Below, piece after piece: positions 18,458 through 27,237 of a stretch of DNA of 64,000 bases. The stretch spans positions 1-64,000 of the forward strand of contig CASEER010000006.1 in the NCBI GenBank assembly GCA_949287085.1, read 5' to 3'. Source of the stretch: an uncultured Coriobacteriaceae bacterium. Lineage in GTDB: Bacteria > Actinomycetota > Coriobacteriia > Coriobacteriales > Coriobacteriaceae. Numbering within the stretch: position 1 is the stretch's first letter; every line of letters starts with the position of its first letter. The notes under the pieces are model-generated. The model saw nothing but the letters and a program-made list of their open reading frames with translations. It searched no databases and was not told where the DNA came from. The position numbers were made by a program, and so were the translations under genes.

Positions 18458-18925
18458 ATGAGCATCAACCGAGTAAATATATCCGGCAACCTCACCCGCG
18501 ATCCGGAGCTGCGCATGACGAGCGGTGGCACGCAGGTGCTTTCGTTTGGCGTTGCGGTGAACGATCGTCGGCGCAACCCGCAGTCCGGCGAGTGGGAGGA
18601 CTATCCCAACTTTGTTGACTGCACCATGTTTGGTGCGCGCGCGGAGGCGGTGAGCCGCTACCTCAGCAAGGGCTCCAAGGTCGCCATTGAGGGCAAGCTG
18701 CGCTATAGCTCGTGGGAGCGCGATGGCCAGCGCCGCAGCAAGCTCGAGGTCATCGTTGATGAGATCGAGTTTATGAGCCGCGGCCAGCAGCAGGGTGATG
18801 GCTCGTTTAACCATCAGCCTCAGGCCCAGCGCGGCGGGTATAACCAGCAGGCCCCGGCGCGTCCCGCGGCGCCCGTCCAGGCTCCGCCGGTGGCGGATAT
18901 CTACGACGAGGATATTCCGTTCTAG
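18458..18925 (+). CDS. ssb: Single-stranded DNA-binding protein
   Basis: Tetrameric OB-fold protein coating single-stranded DNA in replication, repair and recombination. The N-terminal OB fold (NRVNISGNLTRDPELR, then NFVDCTMFG and SKVAIEGKLRYSSW) covers about 110 residues. A Gln/Gly/Pro-rich linker follows, and the acidic tip DEDIPF recruits partner enzymes. The 155-residue length is standard. Placement between rpsF and rpsR is the classic bacterial order. Confidence 0.97.
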   Translation: MSINRVNISGNLTRDPELRMTSGGTQVLSFGVAVNDRRRNPQSGEWEDYPNFVDCTMFGARAEAVSRYLSKGSKVAIEGKLRYSSWERDGQRRSKLEVIVDEIEFMSRGQQQGDGSFNHQPQAQRGGYNQQAPARPAAPVQAPPVADIYDEDIPF

Positions 18926-18994
18926 TGTATGCGCCTGGTTTGCACGAGTGCGCGGCGGTCGTGCCGACCGCGCCAAAAGAAAGGTATTTGAGAC

Positions 18995-19261
18995 ATGGCT
19001 AATGATTACGCAACACGTCAGCCGCGTCGTAAGTACTGCCAGTTCTGCAAGGAGCACACCGAGTACATCGACTACAAGGATACGCAGCTCCTTCGCAAGT
19101 ATATGACCGACCGTGGCAAGATCAAGCCGCGCCGCGTCACTGGCGCTTGCACGCAGCACCAGCACGACATCGCGAACGCGATCAAGCGCGCTCGCGAGAT
19201 GGCCCTTCTGCCGTACACCGTCCCCGTGGTTTCTTCCCGCGGTGGCCGCAACCGCGACTAG
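18995..19261 (+). CDS. rpsR: 30S ribosomal protein S18, zinc-binding type
   Basis: Small-subunit protein that pairs with S6. The core [18 protein letters not shown] and the C-terminal helix ending ALLPYTV are diagnostic. It carries a YCQFC motif and a later ACTQHQ, so it looks like the cysteine-containing zinc-binding form. The 88-residue length is normal. The RimI domain of the fusion at 5068 is expected to acetylate the S18 N-terminus. Confidence 0.97.
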   Translation: MANDYATRQPRRKYCQFCKEHTEYIDYKDTQLLRKYMTDRGKIKPRRVTGACTQHQHDIANAIKRAREMALLPYTVPVVSSRGGRNRD

Positions 19262-19392
19262 CAGGCCACGTGCTCGTTCGTGATGATGCATTGATGTGTG
19301 GGTGAATCTCGCGTTTACCGCGCGGGGCGCACACACCGAGGCACGCACGTAAATCCGGCGTCGCATATGCGGCGCACAAGATAGGAGATCTC

Positions 19393-19932
19393 ATGAAAGT
19401 CATTCTTCTTGGTGAGATCAAGGGCAAAGGTGGCGAGGGCGACATCGTCGATGTGGCTCAGGGCTACGCCGAGAACTACCTTTTCCCGAAGAAGCTCGCC
19501 GTTGCGGCGACGAAGGGAGAGCTGAAGCAGCTCGAGCAGCGCCGCAACAACATCGCGAAGCGCGAGGAGAAGCGCCTTGCCGATGCTAACGCGCTCAAGG
19601 CCACCCTCGACGGCAAGCAGGTTACTGTTGACGTCAAGGTGGGCGACGAGGGCATCCTCTTTGGTTCCGTTACCGCCGCTATGGTGGCCGACGCCGTCAA
19701 GGACCAGCTGGGCGTTGAGATCGACCGCAAGCGCGTCGAGCTCGGTAAGCCCATCAAGGTTGCCGGCGCTCACACCGTGGCCATCTCGCTCTACCGCGAG
19801 ATTCGCGCCGAGGTGGTTGTGCTCGTGGGCGTGACCGCCGAGGAGCTCGCCGCTGAGGCTGAGGCTGACACCGAGGCTGAGGTCGAGGCCGCTCCCGAGG
19901 CCGAGGAGGCCACCGAGGAGGCTGCTGAGTAG
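19393..19932 (+). CDS. rplI: 50S ribosomal protein L9 with acidic tail
   Basis: Binds 23S rRNA and helps hold the reading frame. The N-terminal MKVILLGEIKGKGGEGDIV and YLFPKKLA motif, a long connecting helix and a C-terminal domain make up the usual 150 residues. An extra tail of about 30 residues made almost only of Glu, Ala, Asp and Thr follows and is not part of the standard fold. Last gene of the operon, followed by a strong terminator at 19959-19999. Confidence 0.96.
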   Translation: MKVILLGEIKGKGGEGDIVDVAQGYAENYLFPKKLAVAATKGELKQLEQRRNNIAKREEKRLADANALKATLDGKQVTVDVKVGDEGILFGSVTAAMVADAVKDQLGVEIDRKRVELGKPIKVAGAHTVAISLYREIRAEVVVLVGVTAEELAAEAEADTEAEVEAAPEAEEATEEAAE

Positions 19933-19958
19933 CCTTTGGCTGCTTATATGCATGCATC

Positions 19959-19999
19959 AAGCGCTCGCTGCTGAATTATTCGGCGGTGAGCGCTTTTTT
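19959..19999 (+). terminator. Terminator of the rpsF-rplI operon
   Basis: AAGCGCTC (19959-19966) pairs with GAGCGCTT (19988-19995), with further pairing inside, followed by six T. Confidence 0.85.
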
Positions 20000-20462
20000 G
20001 TTTGGCGCGGGATGGGGATGAGAAATCAACAGGTCAGCGGTTGAAAACTGTTGATGTGGCAGCAAACTTGAGCAGTTTTTCACATCCTGGTTATCAAAAT
20101 GCGACCGAGCACGGGCCAGCTTTCACCTGCGCAATGAATAAAGAAGTAGTATTTACCTGCACATTCACGAAATCGACAAATATTACTAGGTAAGGAAGCT
20201 GCAATAATACGGTAAGCTTCGAATAACAGCAGGTAGAGTGACTAGCTGTTGAAAACTCACATCAAGTGCTTCTCCAAATTGTTGAAAACGTTGAAAACCG
20301 GTATTCCCGCTGAAAGGTGGGACAGAGTTTTCAACATGCGCTTGTGGAAAGAAAAACCAGCCCAATGCCGGCAATGAGACCCCTTGACAGGCCGCGGATA
20401 CTCTACCATTGATGCTCGAACACCTACCTGCGCCGTTGCGCAGCATCGAGAAAGGCACGCGC
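20000..20462. other. AT-rich region upstream of dnaB
   Basis: About 460 bp without a supported gene, clearly richer in A and T than its surroundings, above all 20130-20235. It holds a cluster of TGTTGAAAA-type sites (listed separately) and a TTGACA at 20384-20389. A 63-codon open frame at 20002-20193 has no binding site or recognisable features. Confidence 0.7.
20039..20351. promoter_or_regulatory. Cluster of DnaA-box-like 9-mers
   Basis: TGTTGAAAA occurs exactly at 20247-20255 and 20280-20288 and inverted (TTTTCAACA) at 20328-20336. Close variants are GGTTGAAAA at 20039, TTTTTCACA at 20076, CGTTGAAAA at 20289 and TGTGGAAAG at 20343. These differ by one or two bases from the common DnaA box TGTGGAAAA or TGTGGATAA. 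An AT-rich stretch lies among them. The cluster could control dnaB or bind DnaA; a role as the main origin is less likely because genes point the same way on both sides. Confidence 0.5.
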
Positions 20463-21848
20463 GTGTCGCCTAGTGATTACGCACCCCTCGCCATAGACCG
20501 CGGCGCCCACCAGGGCCTGCCCAACAATACGGAAGCCGAAGCCAACGTGCTCTCCGCCATGCTGCTTTCGCCGGACGTGGTGGACGACGCCATTTCGGAA
20601 CTCCGTATTGACGACTTTTATCGGCCGGCGCATCGCGAGCTCTTTGCTGCTATGGTCGCCATGAACGAGCGGGCCATTCCCATTGACTCCATTTCGGTGG
20701 TGGACTTTCTCTCGTCTGAGGGCAAGCTTGCGGCTGTGGGCGGCGAGGCCTACATCTTGGAGCTTGTGGGCAACACCATTGCGCTTGCCAACTGGCAGCA
20801 TCATGCCGAGATCGTGCGGCGAGATTCGCTGCTGCGCGAGCTCATCAAAGCAGCGGGCCAGATTACCGAACTCGCCTACGATGCGCCGCTCGATGCAAAA
20901 GAGGCGGTTGACCAAGCTGAGAGCCTCGTCCTAAAAATTACGGACCGCGAGGTCTCGAGTGCATACCGTTCGCTCACCGACTTTATGGTTGAGGCGTATA
21001 ACGAGGCGGCAGAAATCGCCGCGGCCGGCGGGCAGGCGCATGGCGTTGCCACGGGCTTTCCCAGCTTGGACCGCCTGCTGCTGGGCATGCGCGAGGGCCA
21101 GCTCATCATCTTGGGCGCGCGACCCGCCGTGGGTAAAACGTCTTTCGCTCTCAACCTGGCACTTAATGCCGCGGCCGACGGCTGTACGGTGGGCTTTTTC
21201 TCGCTCGAGATGAGCGGTAAGGAAATCGCGCAGCGCCTGATTTGCGCGCATGCGGCGCTCTCCATCTCGGACTTTCGCACGGGGCGCATTACGCCCGAGC
21301 AGTGGGCAAACATCAACGAGGCCACGCAAGAACTCTCGAAGCTCGACATTCTGATCGACGATACCCCGGGCACCACTATTACCGAGATTCGCGCGAAGGC
21401 GCGCCGTATGCTCCACAACAAGGAACGCGCGGTGATTATCCTCGACTATCTGCAGCTCGTGAGCCTGCCGGCGGGCCGCCATGCCGAGAACCGTGCAGTT
21501 GAGGTGTCAGAAATGAGCCGTGCTCTCAAAATCATGGCGAAGGACCTGGGCGTACCCGTAATATCGCTGTCGCAGCTTTCGCGTGCGGTCGAAAGCCGCA
21601 CCGGTAAACGCCCGCAGCTTTCTGACCTGCGCGAATCGGGCTCCATCGAGCAGGACGCCGACATTGTTATGTTCCTCGACCGTTCGGCTGACGAGCAGGA
21701 GGCTTCGCGTAACGATCGCCCGGACGAGGGCGTCACGCGCGTGATTGTGGCCAAGAACCGTTCCGGCCCCATTGGCGACGTGGACCTGGCGTTTGTGCCT
21801 GCATCTACAAAGTTCTATGAGCTTGATGGGATACACGGCGAGGGCTAG
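20463..21848 (+). CDS. dnaB: Replicative DNA helicase DnaB
   Basis: Hexameric 5'-3' helicase at the replication fork. The N-terminal domain (PNNTEAEANVLSAMLLSPD) and RecA-like C-terminal domain are complete: Walker A GARPAVGKTSFALN, Walker B ILDYLQLV and the DLRESGSIEQDADIVMFLDR motif. From GTG at 20463 the protein is 461 residues, a normal length, and AGAAAGG precedes it. ATG at 20412 is an alternative with no binding site. A short part of its 3' end is repeated as a relic at 25818-25897. Confidence 0.95.
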   Translation: MSPSDYAPLAIDRGAHQGLPNNTEAEANVLSAMLLSPDVVDDAISELRIDDFYRPAHRELFAAMVAMNERAIPIDSISVVDFLSSEGKLAAVGGEAYILELVGNTIALANWQHHAEIVRRDSLLRELIKAAGQITELAYDAPLDAKEAVDQAESLVLKITDREVSSAYRSLTDFMVEAYNEAAEIAAAGGQAHGVATGFPSLDRLLLGMREGQLIILGARPAVGKTSFALNLALNAAADGCTVGFFSLEMSGKEIAQRLICAHAALSISDFRTGRITPEQWANINEATQELSKLDILIDDTPGTTITEIRAKARRMLHNKERAVIILDYLQLVSLPAGRHAENRAVEVSEMSRALKIMAKDLGVPVISLSQLSRAVESRTGKRPQLSDLRESGSIEQDADIVMFLDRSADEQEASRNDRPDEGVTRVIVAKNRSGPIGDVDLAFVPASTKFYELDGIHGEG

Positions 21849-21870
21849 CCTGTACGGCTGTTCAGGTGGA

Positions 21871-21876
21871 TATAAT
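21871..21876 (+). promoter_or_regulatory. -10 box upstream of purA
   Basis: A perfect TATAAT in the dnaB-purA gap, 113 bp before purA, with no clear -35. The long leader may leave room for regulation, but no riboswitch fold is evident to me. Confidence 0.35.
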
Positions 21877-21989
21877 AGAAACTGTTGTGTAGTGCGCCGG
21901 GTTTCTGCCGTGACGGTCTGTGCCGCCGCGCGCCGGGTGCGAGGGTGCGCCGCAGCGCGGATGGCGTGCCTGACGGTGAGGAGTTGTTC

Positions 21990-23276
21990 ATGAGCTCGAC
22001 AGTGCTGGTGGGAACCCAGTGGGGCGATGAAGGCAAGGGCAAGATCTGCGACCTTATTGCGCGGGACTTCGACTGCGTTGTGCGGTACCAGGGCGGCAAT
22101 AATGCGGGACACACCATTGTGGTGGGCGACCGCAAGTACGGCTTGCATCAGGTGCCCTCGGGCATCATGTACCCGGAGTGCATTTCGGTGATTGGCAATG
22201 GCTGCGTGGTCAACCCAAAGGTGTTGCTCGAAGAGATCGATATGTTTGAGGCCGACGGCATCTCGACTGCCAACCTGAAGGTTTCGGGCAATGCGCATGT
22301 GATCATGCCGTACCACATGGACCTGGACGGCGCGTTCGAAGAGCTGCTGGGTTCGCACAACATTGGCACCACCAAGCGCGGCATTGGCCCGTGCTACCAG
22401 GACAAGATGGCGCGCATTGGCCTGCGCATGCAGGACCTGCTGGACGACGGCGTGTTCCGCGACAAGCTGTCCCGCGCGCTCGACCGCGTGAACCCGCAGC
22501 TCGAAAAGATCTTTGGCCTGCCCATGTACACCGTAGACCAGATTTGCGATGAGTACCTGCCCATGGCCGAGCGCCTGCGCCCGTACATTTGCGAGAGCTC
22601 ACGCCTGCTCAACGACCTGATTGAGCAGGGCAAGTCCATCCTGTTTGAGGGCGCTCAGGCCACGCTGCTCGACATTGACCACGGCACCTACCCGTACGTG
22701 ACCTCGTCTAGCTGCACCGCTGGCGGCGCGGTGACGGGCTCGGGCGTGGGCCTGGGCAACATCGACCGCGTGCTGGGCATCATGAAAGCCTACATCACGC
22801 GCGTGGGCTCGGGCCCCATGCCCACGGAGCTCGCCTACGAGACCGACGAGGGCCGCACGCTCACCGAAGAGGGCTACGAGTACGGCGTGACCACCGGCCG
22901 TCGTCGCCGTTGCGGCTGGTTTGACGGCGTGATTGCCAACTACGCTGCGCGCGTAAACGGCCTTACGCATATTGCGCTCACCAAGCTCGACGTGCTTTCG
23001 GCCTTTGACACCGTCAAGGTGTGCGTGGCGTACGAGTGCGACGGCGAGCGCTACACCACGGTGCCCGAGCACGAGGCAGCGTTTGCAAACGCCGTGCCCG
23101 TGTACGAGGAGCTGCCGGGCTGGAAGTGCGACATTACGGGTTGCCGCTCCTTTGACGAGCTGCCGCAGGAGGCGCGCGACTATGTGGCGCGCATTGAGGA
23201 GCTGGCGCACGCCGAGGTGGCATTTGTGTCGGTGGGTCCCGATCGCGAACAGACCATTAATCGCTCCTGGAAGTAA
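21990..23276 (+). CDS. purA: Adenylosuccinate synthetase
   Basis: Joins IMP and aspartate with GTP to form adenylosuccinate, the first step from IMP to AMP. VGTQWGDEGKGK at the N-terminus is the GTP-binding signature. GGNNAGHT, GTTKRGIGPCYQDK and the C-terminal GPDREQT segment are also typical. The 428-residue length is normal. The start follows GGTGAGGAG. A TATAAT lies at 21871-21876 upstream. purD follows two genes later, but with separate leaders. Confidence 0.96.
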   Translation: MSSTVLVGTQWGDEGKGKICDLIARDFDCVVRYQGGNNAGHTIVVGDRKYGLHQVPSGIMYPECISVIGNGCVVNPKVLLEEIDMFEADGISTANLKVSGNAHVIMPYHMDLDGAFEELLGSHNIGTTKRGIGPCYQDKMARIGLRMQDLLDDGVFRDKLSRALDRVNPQLEKIFGLPMYTVDQICDEYLPMAERLRPYICESSRLLNDLIEQGKSILFEGAQATLLDIDHGTYPYVTSSSCTAGGAVTGSGVGLGNIDRVLGIMKAYITRVGSGPMPTELAYETDEGRTLTEEGYEYGVTTGRRRRCGWFDGVIANYAARVNGLTHIALTKLDVLSAFDTVKVCVAYECDGERYTTVPEHEAAFANAVPVYEELPGWKCDITGCRSFDELPQEARDYVARIEELAHAEVAFVSVGPDREQTINRSWK

Positions 23277-23356
23277 GATGCCAAGGCAGCCGGCTGGGGC
23301 GCGAGTGCGCGGCCGGATAAGGGCGGCGGGTGCAGTGCCGGCCGCGGGGAGGAACC

Positions 23357-24283
23357 ATGAATAAGTTCGCCATCGTATTGGATAGCGCTGCGGACCTTCC
23401 GGCTGCGCTGGTGGCAAAGTATGACCTCCGTGTGGTGCCTCTGCATGTGACGTTTGGCACCACGGAGTACGCCGACGGCGTGGATATTCAGATTGATGAG
23501 TTTTTGGACAAGCTCGATGCGCTGGGCGCAAACGACGGCTTGCCCATTACCTCGCAGCCGGCTCCGGCCGATTTTTTGGCCGCCTACAACGCGCTTGCGG
23601 ACGAAGGGTACACCGAGATTTTGTCGATTCACCTTTCTGCAGCGCTTTCGGGCACCTATGAGACGGCGCGTGCTGCTGCGGAGCATGTTGCCAAGGAGCG
23701 CGGCGTGCGCATCGAGGTCTTTGACTCCTGTTCCGCTACGGTGGGGCAGGGCGCTATGGTGCTCGAGGCGGCATGCATTGCCCGCGCGGGCGGCACGCTT
23801 GACGAGGCGCTTGAGCGCATTGAGAACGTGCGCCGCACGCACCGCATCTACTTCATCCCCGACTCTCTGACGAACCTGGTAAAAGGCGGCCGTGCAAGCA
23901 AAATCCAGGGCATGGCAACCTCGCTGCTCAACCTCAAGATCGTGGTATCGCTTACCGAGACGGGCGCCATCGAGGTGCTTCACAAGGCCAAGGGCATGAA
24001 GAATGCCGTGAACTACATCGTTGGCCTTATGGCGCAGCAATCGCGCGAGATGGGTCCGCTCGTGTACTACAAGTTGCACACCAAGGCGCATAAGGCACTC
24101 GACGCCATGGACAAAGCGCTGGCCAAGACCGACGCGCCGCTGCGCTCTTTGACGGTTGCCACCATTGGACCCACCATCGCCACGCACGTGGGGCTGCACG
24201 CGATAGGCCTTTTTGCCTACCCCGAGGAGTTCCACAACCCCGAACTCGACGATATCGCCACGTATCTGACCCCATCGTTCTAG
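23357..24283 (+). CDS. DegV family fatty-acid-binding protein
   Basis: DegV proteins (FakB type) bind fatty acids; some present them to a FakA kinase for phospholipid synthesis. Features are the N-terminal AIVLDSAADLP, the TSQPAPADFLAAY motif, HLSAALSGTYETA and DSCSATVGQG in the lipid-binding domain. The 308-residue length is slightly above usual. GGGGAGGAA precedes the ATG at 23357. No fakA lies in the window, so its kinase partner must be elsewhere if it acts in that pathway. Confidence 0.9.
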   Translation: MNKFAIVLDSAADLPAALVAKYDLRVVPLHVTFGTTEYADGVDIQIDEFLDKLDALGANDGLPITSQPAPADFLAAYNALADEGYTEILSIHLSAALSGTYETARAAAEHVAKERGVRIEVFDSCSATVGQGAMVLEAACIARAGGTLDEALERIENVRRTHRIYFIPDSLTNLVKGGRASKIQGMATSLLNLKIVVSLTETGAIEVLHKAKGMKNAVNYIVGLMAQQSREMGPLVYYKLHTKAHKALDAMDKALAKTDAPLRSLTVATIGPTIATHVGLHAIGLFAYPEEFHNPELDDIATYLTPSF

Positions 24284-24292
24284 CGAGACGGT

Positions 24293-24326
24293 GCCTAGGA
24301 CAAGGGGCGGGCACGTTGTCCTAGGC
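24293..24326. repeat. AGGACAA hairpin element, copy 2
   Basis: GCCTAGGACAA (24293-24303) pairs perfectly with TTGTCCTAGGC (24316-24326) around a GGGGCGGGCACG loop, 9 bp after the DegV stop. It resembles the hairpin at 14868-14898. It may double as a terminator, although no T-tract follows. Confidence 0.65.
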
Positions 24327-24397
24327 GACCCTCTGAGGCACAGCATCTGCTTTTGCACCAGCTTGTTTTGCACCAAGCCGTTTCCTAAGGAGGAATC

Positions 24398-25702
24398 ATG
24401 ACCGAGACCATCTCTACCATCGACATCCTGCTGCTGGGAAGCGGCGGTCGCGAGCACGCGCTGGCCAAGAAGCTCGCCGAGTCCCCGCGCTGCGGCACGC
24501 TCTACATTGCACCGGGCAACGGCGGTACGCTGCAGGAAGGCGTAAACGTGGCGCTTGCCGAGGACGACCCGGAGGCCGTGGCGGCGTTTGCGCGCGAGGA
24601 GCATGTTGGGCTTGTGGTAATTGGCCCCGAGGCGCCGCTCGTGGCGGGTGTGGCTGACGCGGTGCGCGCTGAGGGCATTCCGTGCTTTGGCCCGGGTGCT
24701 GCGGGTGCGCAGGTTGAGGGCTCTAAGCGCTTCTCGAAGGAGCTCATGGGACGCGCGGGTATTCCCACGGCGGCCTACGGCTCGTTTACCGACGAGGAAT
24801 CGGCGCTTGCCTATGTGCGCGAGCAGGGCGCGCCCGTTGTGGTGAAGGCCGACGGTTTGGCCGCGGGCAAGGGCGTGGTTGTGGCAACCGATCTTGCCGA
24901 GGCCGAACAGGCCGTGCACGAGTGCTTTGCCGGCGCATTTGGCGAGGCGGGTTCCACGGTGGTTATTGAGGAGTGCCTTACGGGTCCCGAGTGCTCGCTG
25001 TTGGCGTTTACCGACGGCAAGACCGTGCGTCCCATGGTCACGGCGCAGGACCACAAGCGGGCGCTCGAGGGCGATTGCGGCCCCAACACGGGCGGCATGG
25101 GCGTTTACAGCCCGGTGCCCATTGTGACCGATGACGAGCTTGCGACCATGAAGCAGGTCATGGTGGACGCTGTGGCCGAGCTGGCCGCCGAGGGGATTGA
25201 CTACCGTGGTTGCCTGTACGGCGGCTTCATGCTGACGCCGCAGGGCCCCAAGGTGCTGGAGTTCAACGCGCGCTTTGGCGACCCTGAGACCCAGGTGATC
25301 TTGCCGCGTCTGAAGAACGATCTGGTTGAGGTTATGCTTGCCTGCGCCGAGCAGCATCTTGATGGGGTCGAGCTGAGCTGGCGCGACGAGTGGGCCGTGG
25401 CCGTGGTGCTTACGAGTGCGGGGTACCCGGGCTCGTACGAGAAGGGCAAGGTTATCACGGGTGTTGAGGATGCCGAGGCCATGGAAGGCGTGACCGTGTA
25501 CCACGCTGGCACCGCGGTGAATGACAAGGGTGAGCTCGTGACGAGCGGCGGTCGCGTGATTGCGGTAACCGCGTTGGGCGATACCTTTGAGGCGGCACGC
25601 AACCTGGCGTACGAGGCTTGCGAGAAGATTGACTTTGAGGGAAAGACGCTGCGCCACGATATCGGTCTTAAGGCGCTGCAGGGACGTGATGCCTGGGCGT
25701 AG
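24398..25702 (+). CDS. purD: Phosphoribosylamine-glycine ligase (GAR synthetase)
   Basis: ATP-grasp enzyme for the second step of purine synthesis. Motifs are LLLGSGGREHALA at the N-terminus, VVVKADGLAAGKGVVVA in the ATP-binding part, and the metal-binding VLEFNARFGDPETQ. The 434-residue length is standard. A consensus AAGGAGG is seven bases before the ATG. A terminator at 25768-25801 follows. Confidence 0.96.
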   Translation: MTETISTIDILLLGSGGREHALAKKLAESPRCGTLYIAPGNGGTLQEGVNVALAEDDPEAVAAFAREEHVGLVVIGPEAPLVAGVADAVRAEGIPCFGPGAAGAQVEGSKRFSKELMGRAGIPTAAYGSFTDEESALAYVREQGAPVVVKADGLAAGKGVVVATDLAEAEQAVHECFAGAFGEAGSTVVIEECLTGPECSLLAFTDGKTVRPMVTAQDHKRALEGDCGPNTGGMGVYSPVPIVTDDELATMKQVMVDAVAELAAEGIDYRGCLYGGFMLTPQGPKVLEFNARFGDPETQVILPRLKNDLVEVMLACAEQHLDGVELSWRDEWAVAVVLTSAGYPGSYEKGKVITGVEDAEAMEGVTVYHAGTAVNDKGELVTSGGRVIAVTALGDTFEAARNLAYEACEKIDFEGKTLRHDIGLKALQGRDAWA

Positions 25703-25767
25703 GCTGCGCTGGTGCAAAAGCTGAGGCGGCGGGTCAGCTGCGAACAGGTCAAAACCCGATTGCTTAT

Positions 25768-25801
25768 GCGGGCCGGTGGCAAGCGCTGCCGGTCCGCTTT
25801 T
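25768..25801 (+). terminator. purD terminator
   Basis: A 13-pair stem (including three G:T pairs) between GCGGGCCGGTGGC (25768-25780) and GCTGCCGGTCCGC (25785-25797), with an AAGC loop and TTTT after it. Confidence 0.8.
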
Positions 25802-25817
25802 GCGTTGCAGCCTCAAT

Positions 25818-25897
25818 GACATTGTTATGCGCCTCGGTGGCTCGGCTGACGAGCAGGAGGCCTTGCGCGACGACCGCCCTGACGAGAGCGTCACGCG
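25818..25897 (+). pseudogene. Relic of the dnaB 3' region
   Basis: Eighty bases align without gaps to dnaB 21660-21739 at 67 of 80 positions. The translation keeps the dnaB frame: 21 of 27 residues agree, including DIVM, SADEQEA and DRPDE, before the frame runs to a stop at 25914-25916. Similarity ends sharply on both sides. Nothing else of a second dnaB is visible, so this is a fragment left by a duplication, or by loss of a second or acquired dnaB. Confidence 0.75.
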
Positions 25898-26272
25898 AAG
25901 CTACGGGACGCTCTGATGCAGGGCGCGCACCGGGCTGCACGTTGAATAGCGCTGGAAATGGCACCGGTGCACCTAAGTGGGTAAGGGCAGGCTTGCTATG
26001 CATAAAATCGTGTGGGAATGGGTTGTCATGCGTTATGGGGAAAATGCGGCTTCCTTTGATGCGAACATGCCTTATGTGCGCTAATTAACACGGAAAACAA
26101 GAAGATTCTGTATGTCGTAACGCTGAGCGACAATTATCTACCGCTCACCCAGTCCATGTGCCTCCTGGTCGTAAAAATGAATAAAAACGGGCATCTGGAG
26201 AATATAATGCAAGCCTACCCGCACGGGTGGATGCAACAGGTTTGGTTCGGCATTTGGCGGAAAGGAACGACC

Positions 26273-27235
26273 ATGTCCAAGCCCATTGGAAAGCCCGACC
26301 GTATTGTTGTTGCCCTTGGCGGCAATGCGCTGGGCGACACCCCGCAAGAGCAGATTGAGAAAGTTGGCCATGCTGCCCATGCACTGCTGGGCCTTATTGA
26401 GCAGGGCAACGAAATCATTATCACCCACGGCAACGGTCCGCAGGTCGGCATGATTCAGAACGCGTTTGCCGCCGCGCACGATGCCATTGGCACGCCCTCC
26501 ATGGATCTGCCCGAGTGCGGCGCCATGAGCCAGGGCTACATTGGCTACCACCTGCAGCAGGGCATTGGCCGCGAGATGCATCGTCGTTACAAGCGCTGGC
26601 ATGCCGCGACCGTTGTAACCCAGATCGAGTGCGATCCGGACGACCCGGCGTTTAAGAATCCCACAAAGCCCATCGGCCCGTTTTATACCGAGGAGCAGGC
26701 CAAACAGCTCATGGCCGAGAATCCCGACATGACCTTCGTCGAGGACTCTGGACGCGGTTGGCGCCGCGTAGTCGCCTCGCCCGAGCCCAAGAAAATCGTT
26801 GAGGCAGACTCGATCCTTAACCTGCTCGATAACGAGTTCATTGTTATCGCCTGCGGTGGCGGCGGCATTCCCGTGGTGCGCGACTACAGCGATAAGGGCT
26901 GCTACAAGGGCGTAGCCGCCGTCATTGACAAGGATATGGGCGGCGAGCTCTTGGCCGAGGACTGCGACGCGCAGGTGCTCTTCCTGCTCACGGCCGTTGA
27001 GCACGTGGCCATTAACTTTGGCAAGCCCGACCAGCAGGATTTGAGCGAGATCAGCGCTGACGAGGCCGAAAAGCTGGCGGATGAGGGCCAGTTTGGCAAG
27101 GGCTCCATGGAGCCTAAGGTTCGCGCGGCTATCAAGTTTGCACGCAGCCGCAAGGGTCGTGTCTGCATCATTGGCGCGCTGGACAAGGCTGCCGAGACCA
27201 TGGCAGGGCTTTCGGGTACGCGCATCTACGCATAG
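26273..27235 (+). CDS. arcC: Carbamate kinase
   Basis: Makes ATP from carbamoyl phosphate and ADP, usually the last step of arginine, agmatine or allantoin breakdown. VVALGGNALGDTP at the N-terminus, ITHGNGPQVGM, and the ACGGGGIPVV and DKDMGGELLAED motifs identify the amino acid kinase fold of this family. The 320-residue length is normal. GGAAAGGA precedes the ATG at 26273. No arginine deiminase or ornithine transcarbamylase gene is adjacent, so the source of carbamoyl phosphate is not shown by context. Confidence 0.94.
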   Translation: MSKPIGKPDRIVVALGGNALGDTPQEQIEKVGHAAHALLGLIEQGNEIIITHGNGPQVGMIQNAFAAAHDAIGTPSMDLPECGAMSQGYIGYHLQQGIGREMHRRYKRWHAATVVTQIECDPDDPAFKNPTKPIGPFYTEEQAKQLMAENPDMTFVEDSGRGWRRVVASPEPKKIVEADSILNLLDNEFIVIACGGGGIPVVRDYSDKGCYKGVAAVIDKDMGGELLAEDCDAQVLFLLTAVEHVAINFGKPDQQDLSEISADEAEKLADEGQFGKGSMEPKVRAAIKFARSRKGRVCIIGALDKAAETMAGLSGTRIYA

Positions 27236-27237
27236 CC

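Larger units (their letters stand above)
25703..26272. other. Intergenic region between purD and carbamate kinase
   Basis: About 570 bp. It holds the purD terminator (25768-25801), a dnaB relic (25818-25897), a 28-codon open frame at 25998-26084 of doubtful reality, and an AT-rich end with TATAAT at 26203-26208, 65 bp before carbamate kinase. Confidence 0.7.

Noticed and set aside
20002..20193. A 63-codon open frame ahead of dnaB.
   Set aside because: No ribosome binding site, odd composition compared with neighbours, and it overlaps the DnaA-box-like cluster.
20039..20351. Chromosomal origin of replication.
   Set aside because: The box cluster and AT-rich stretch fit, but dnaA and dnaN are absent and genes keep the same direction on both sides, unlike a main origin. 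Kept only as a DnaA-site candidate.
23180..25894. A 904-codon open frame on the minus strand opposite purA, degV and purD.
   Set aside because: Its translation is rich in His and Arg with no family motif, and it covers three certain plus-strand genes.
25998..26084. A 28-codon open frame (ATG to TAA) between purD and carbamate kinase.
   Set aside because: Only a weak GGGCAGG upstream, no recognisable product and a location in a gap already holding a gene relic. It may be another decayed fragment, but I cannot support it as a gene.
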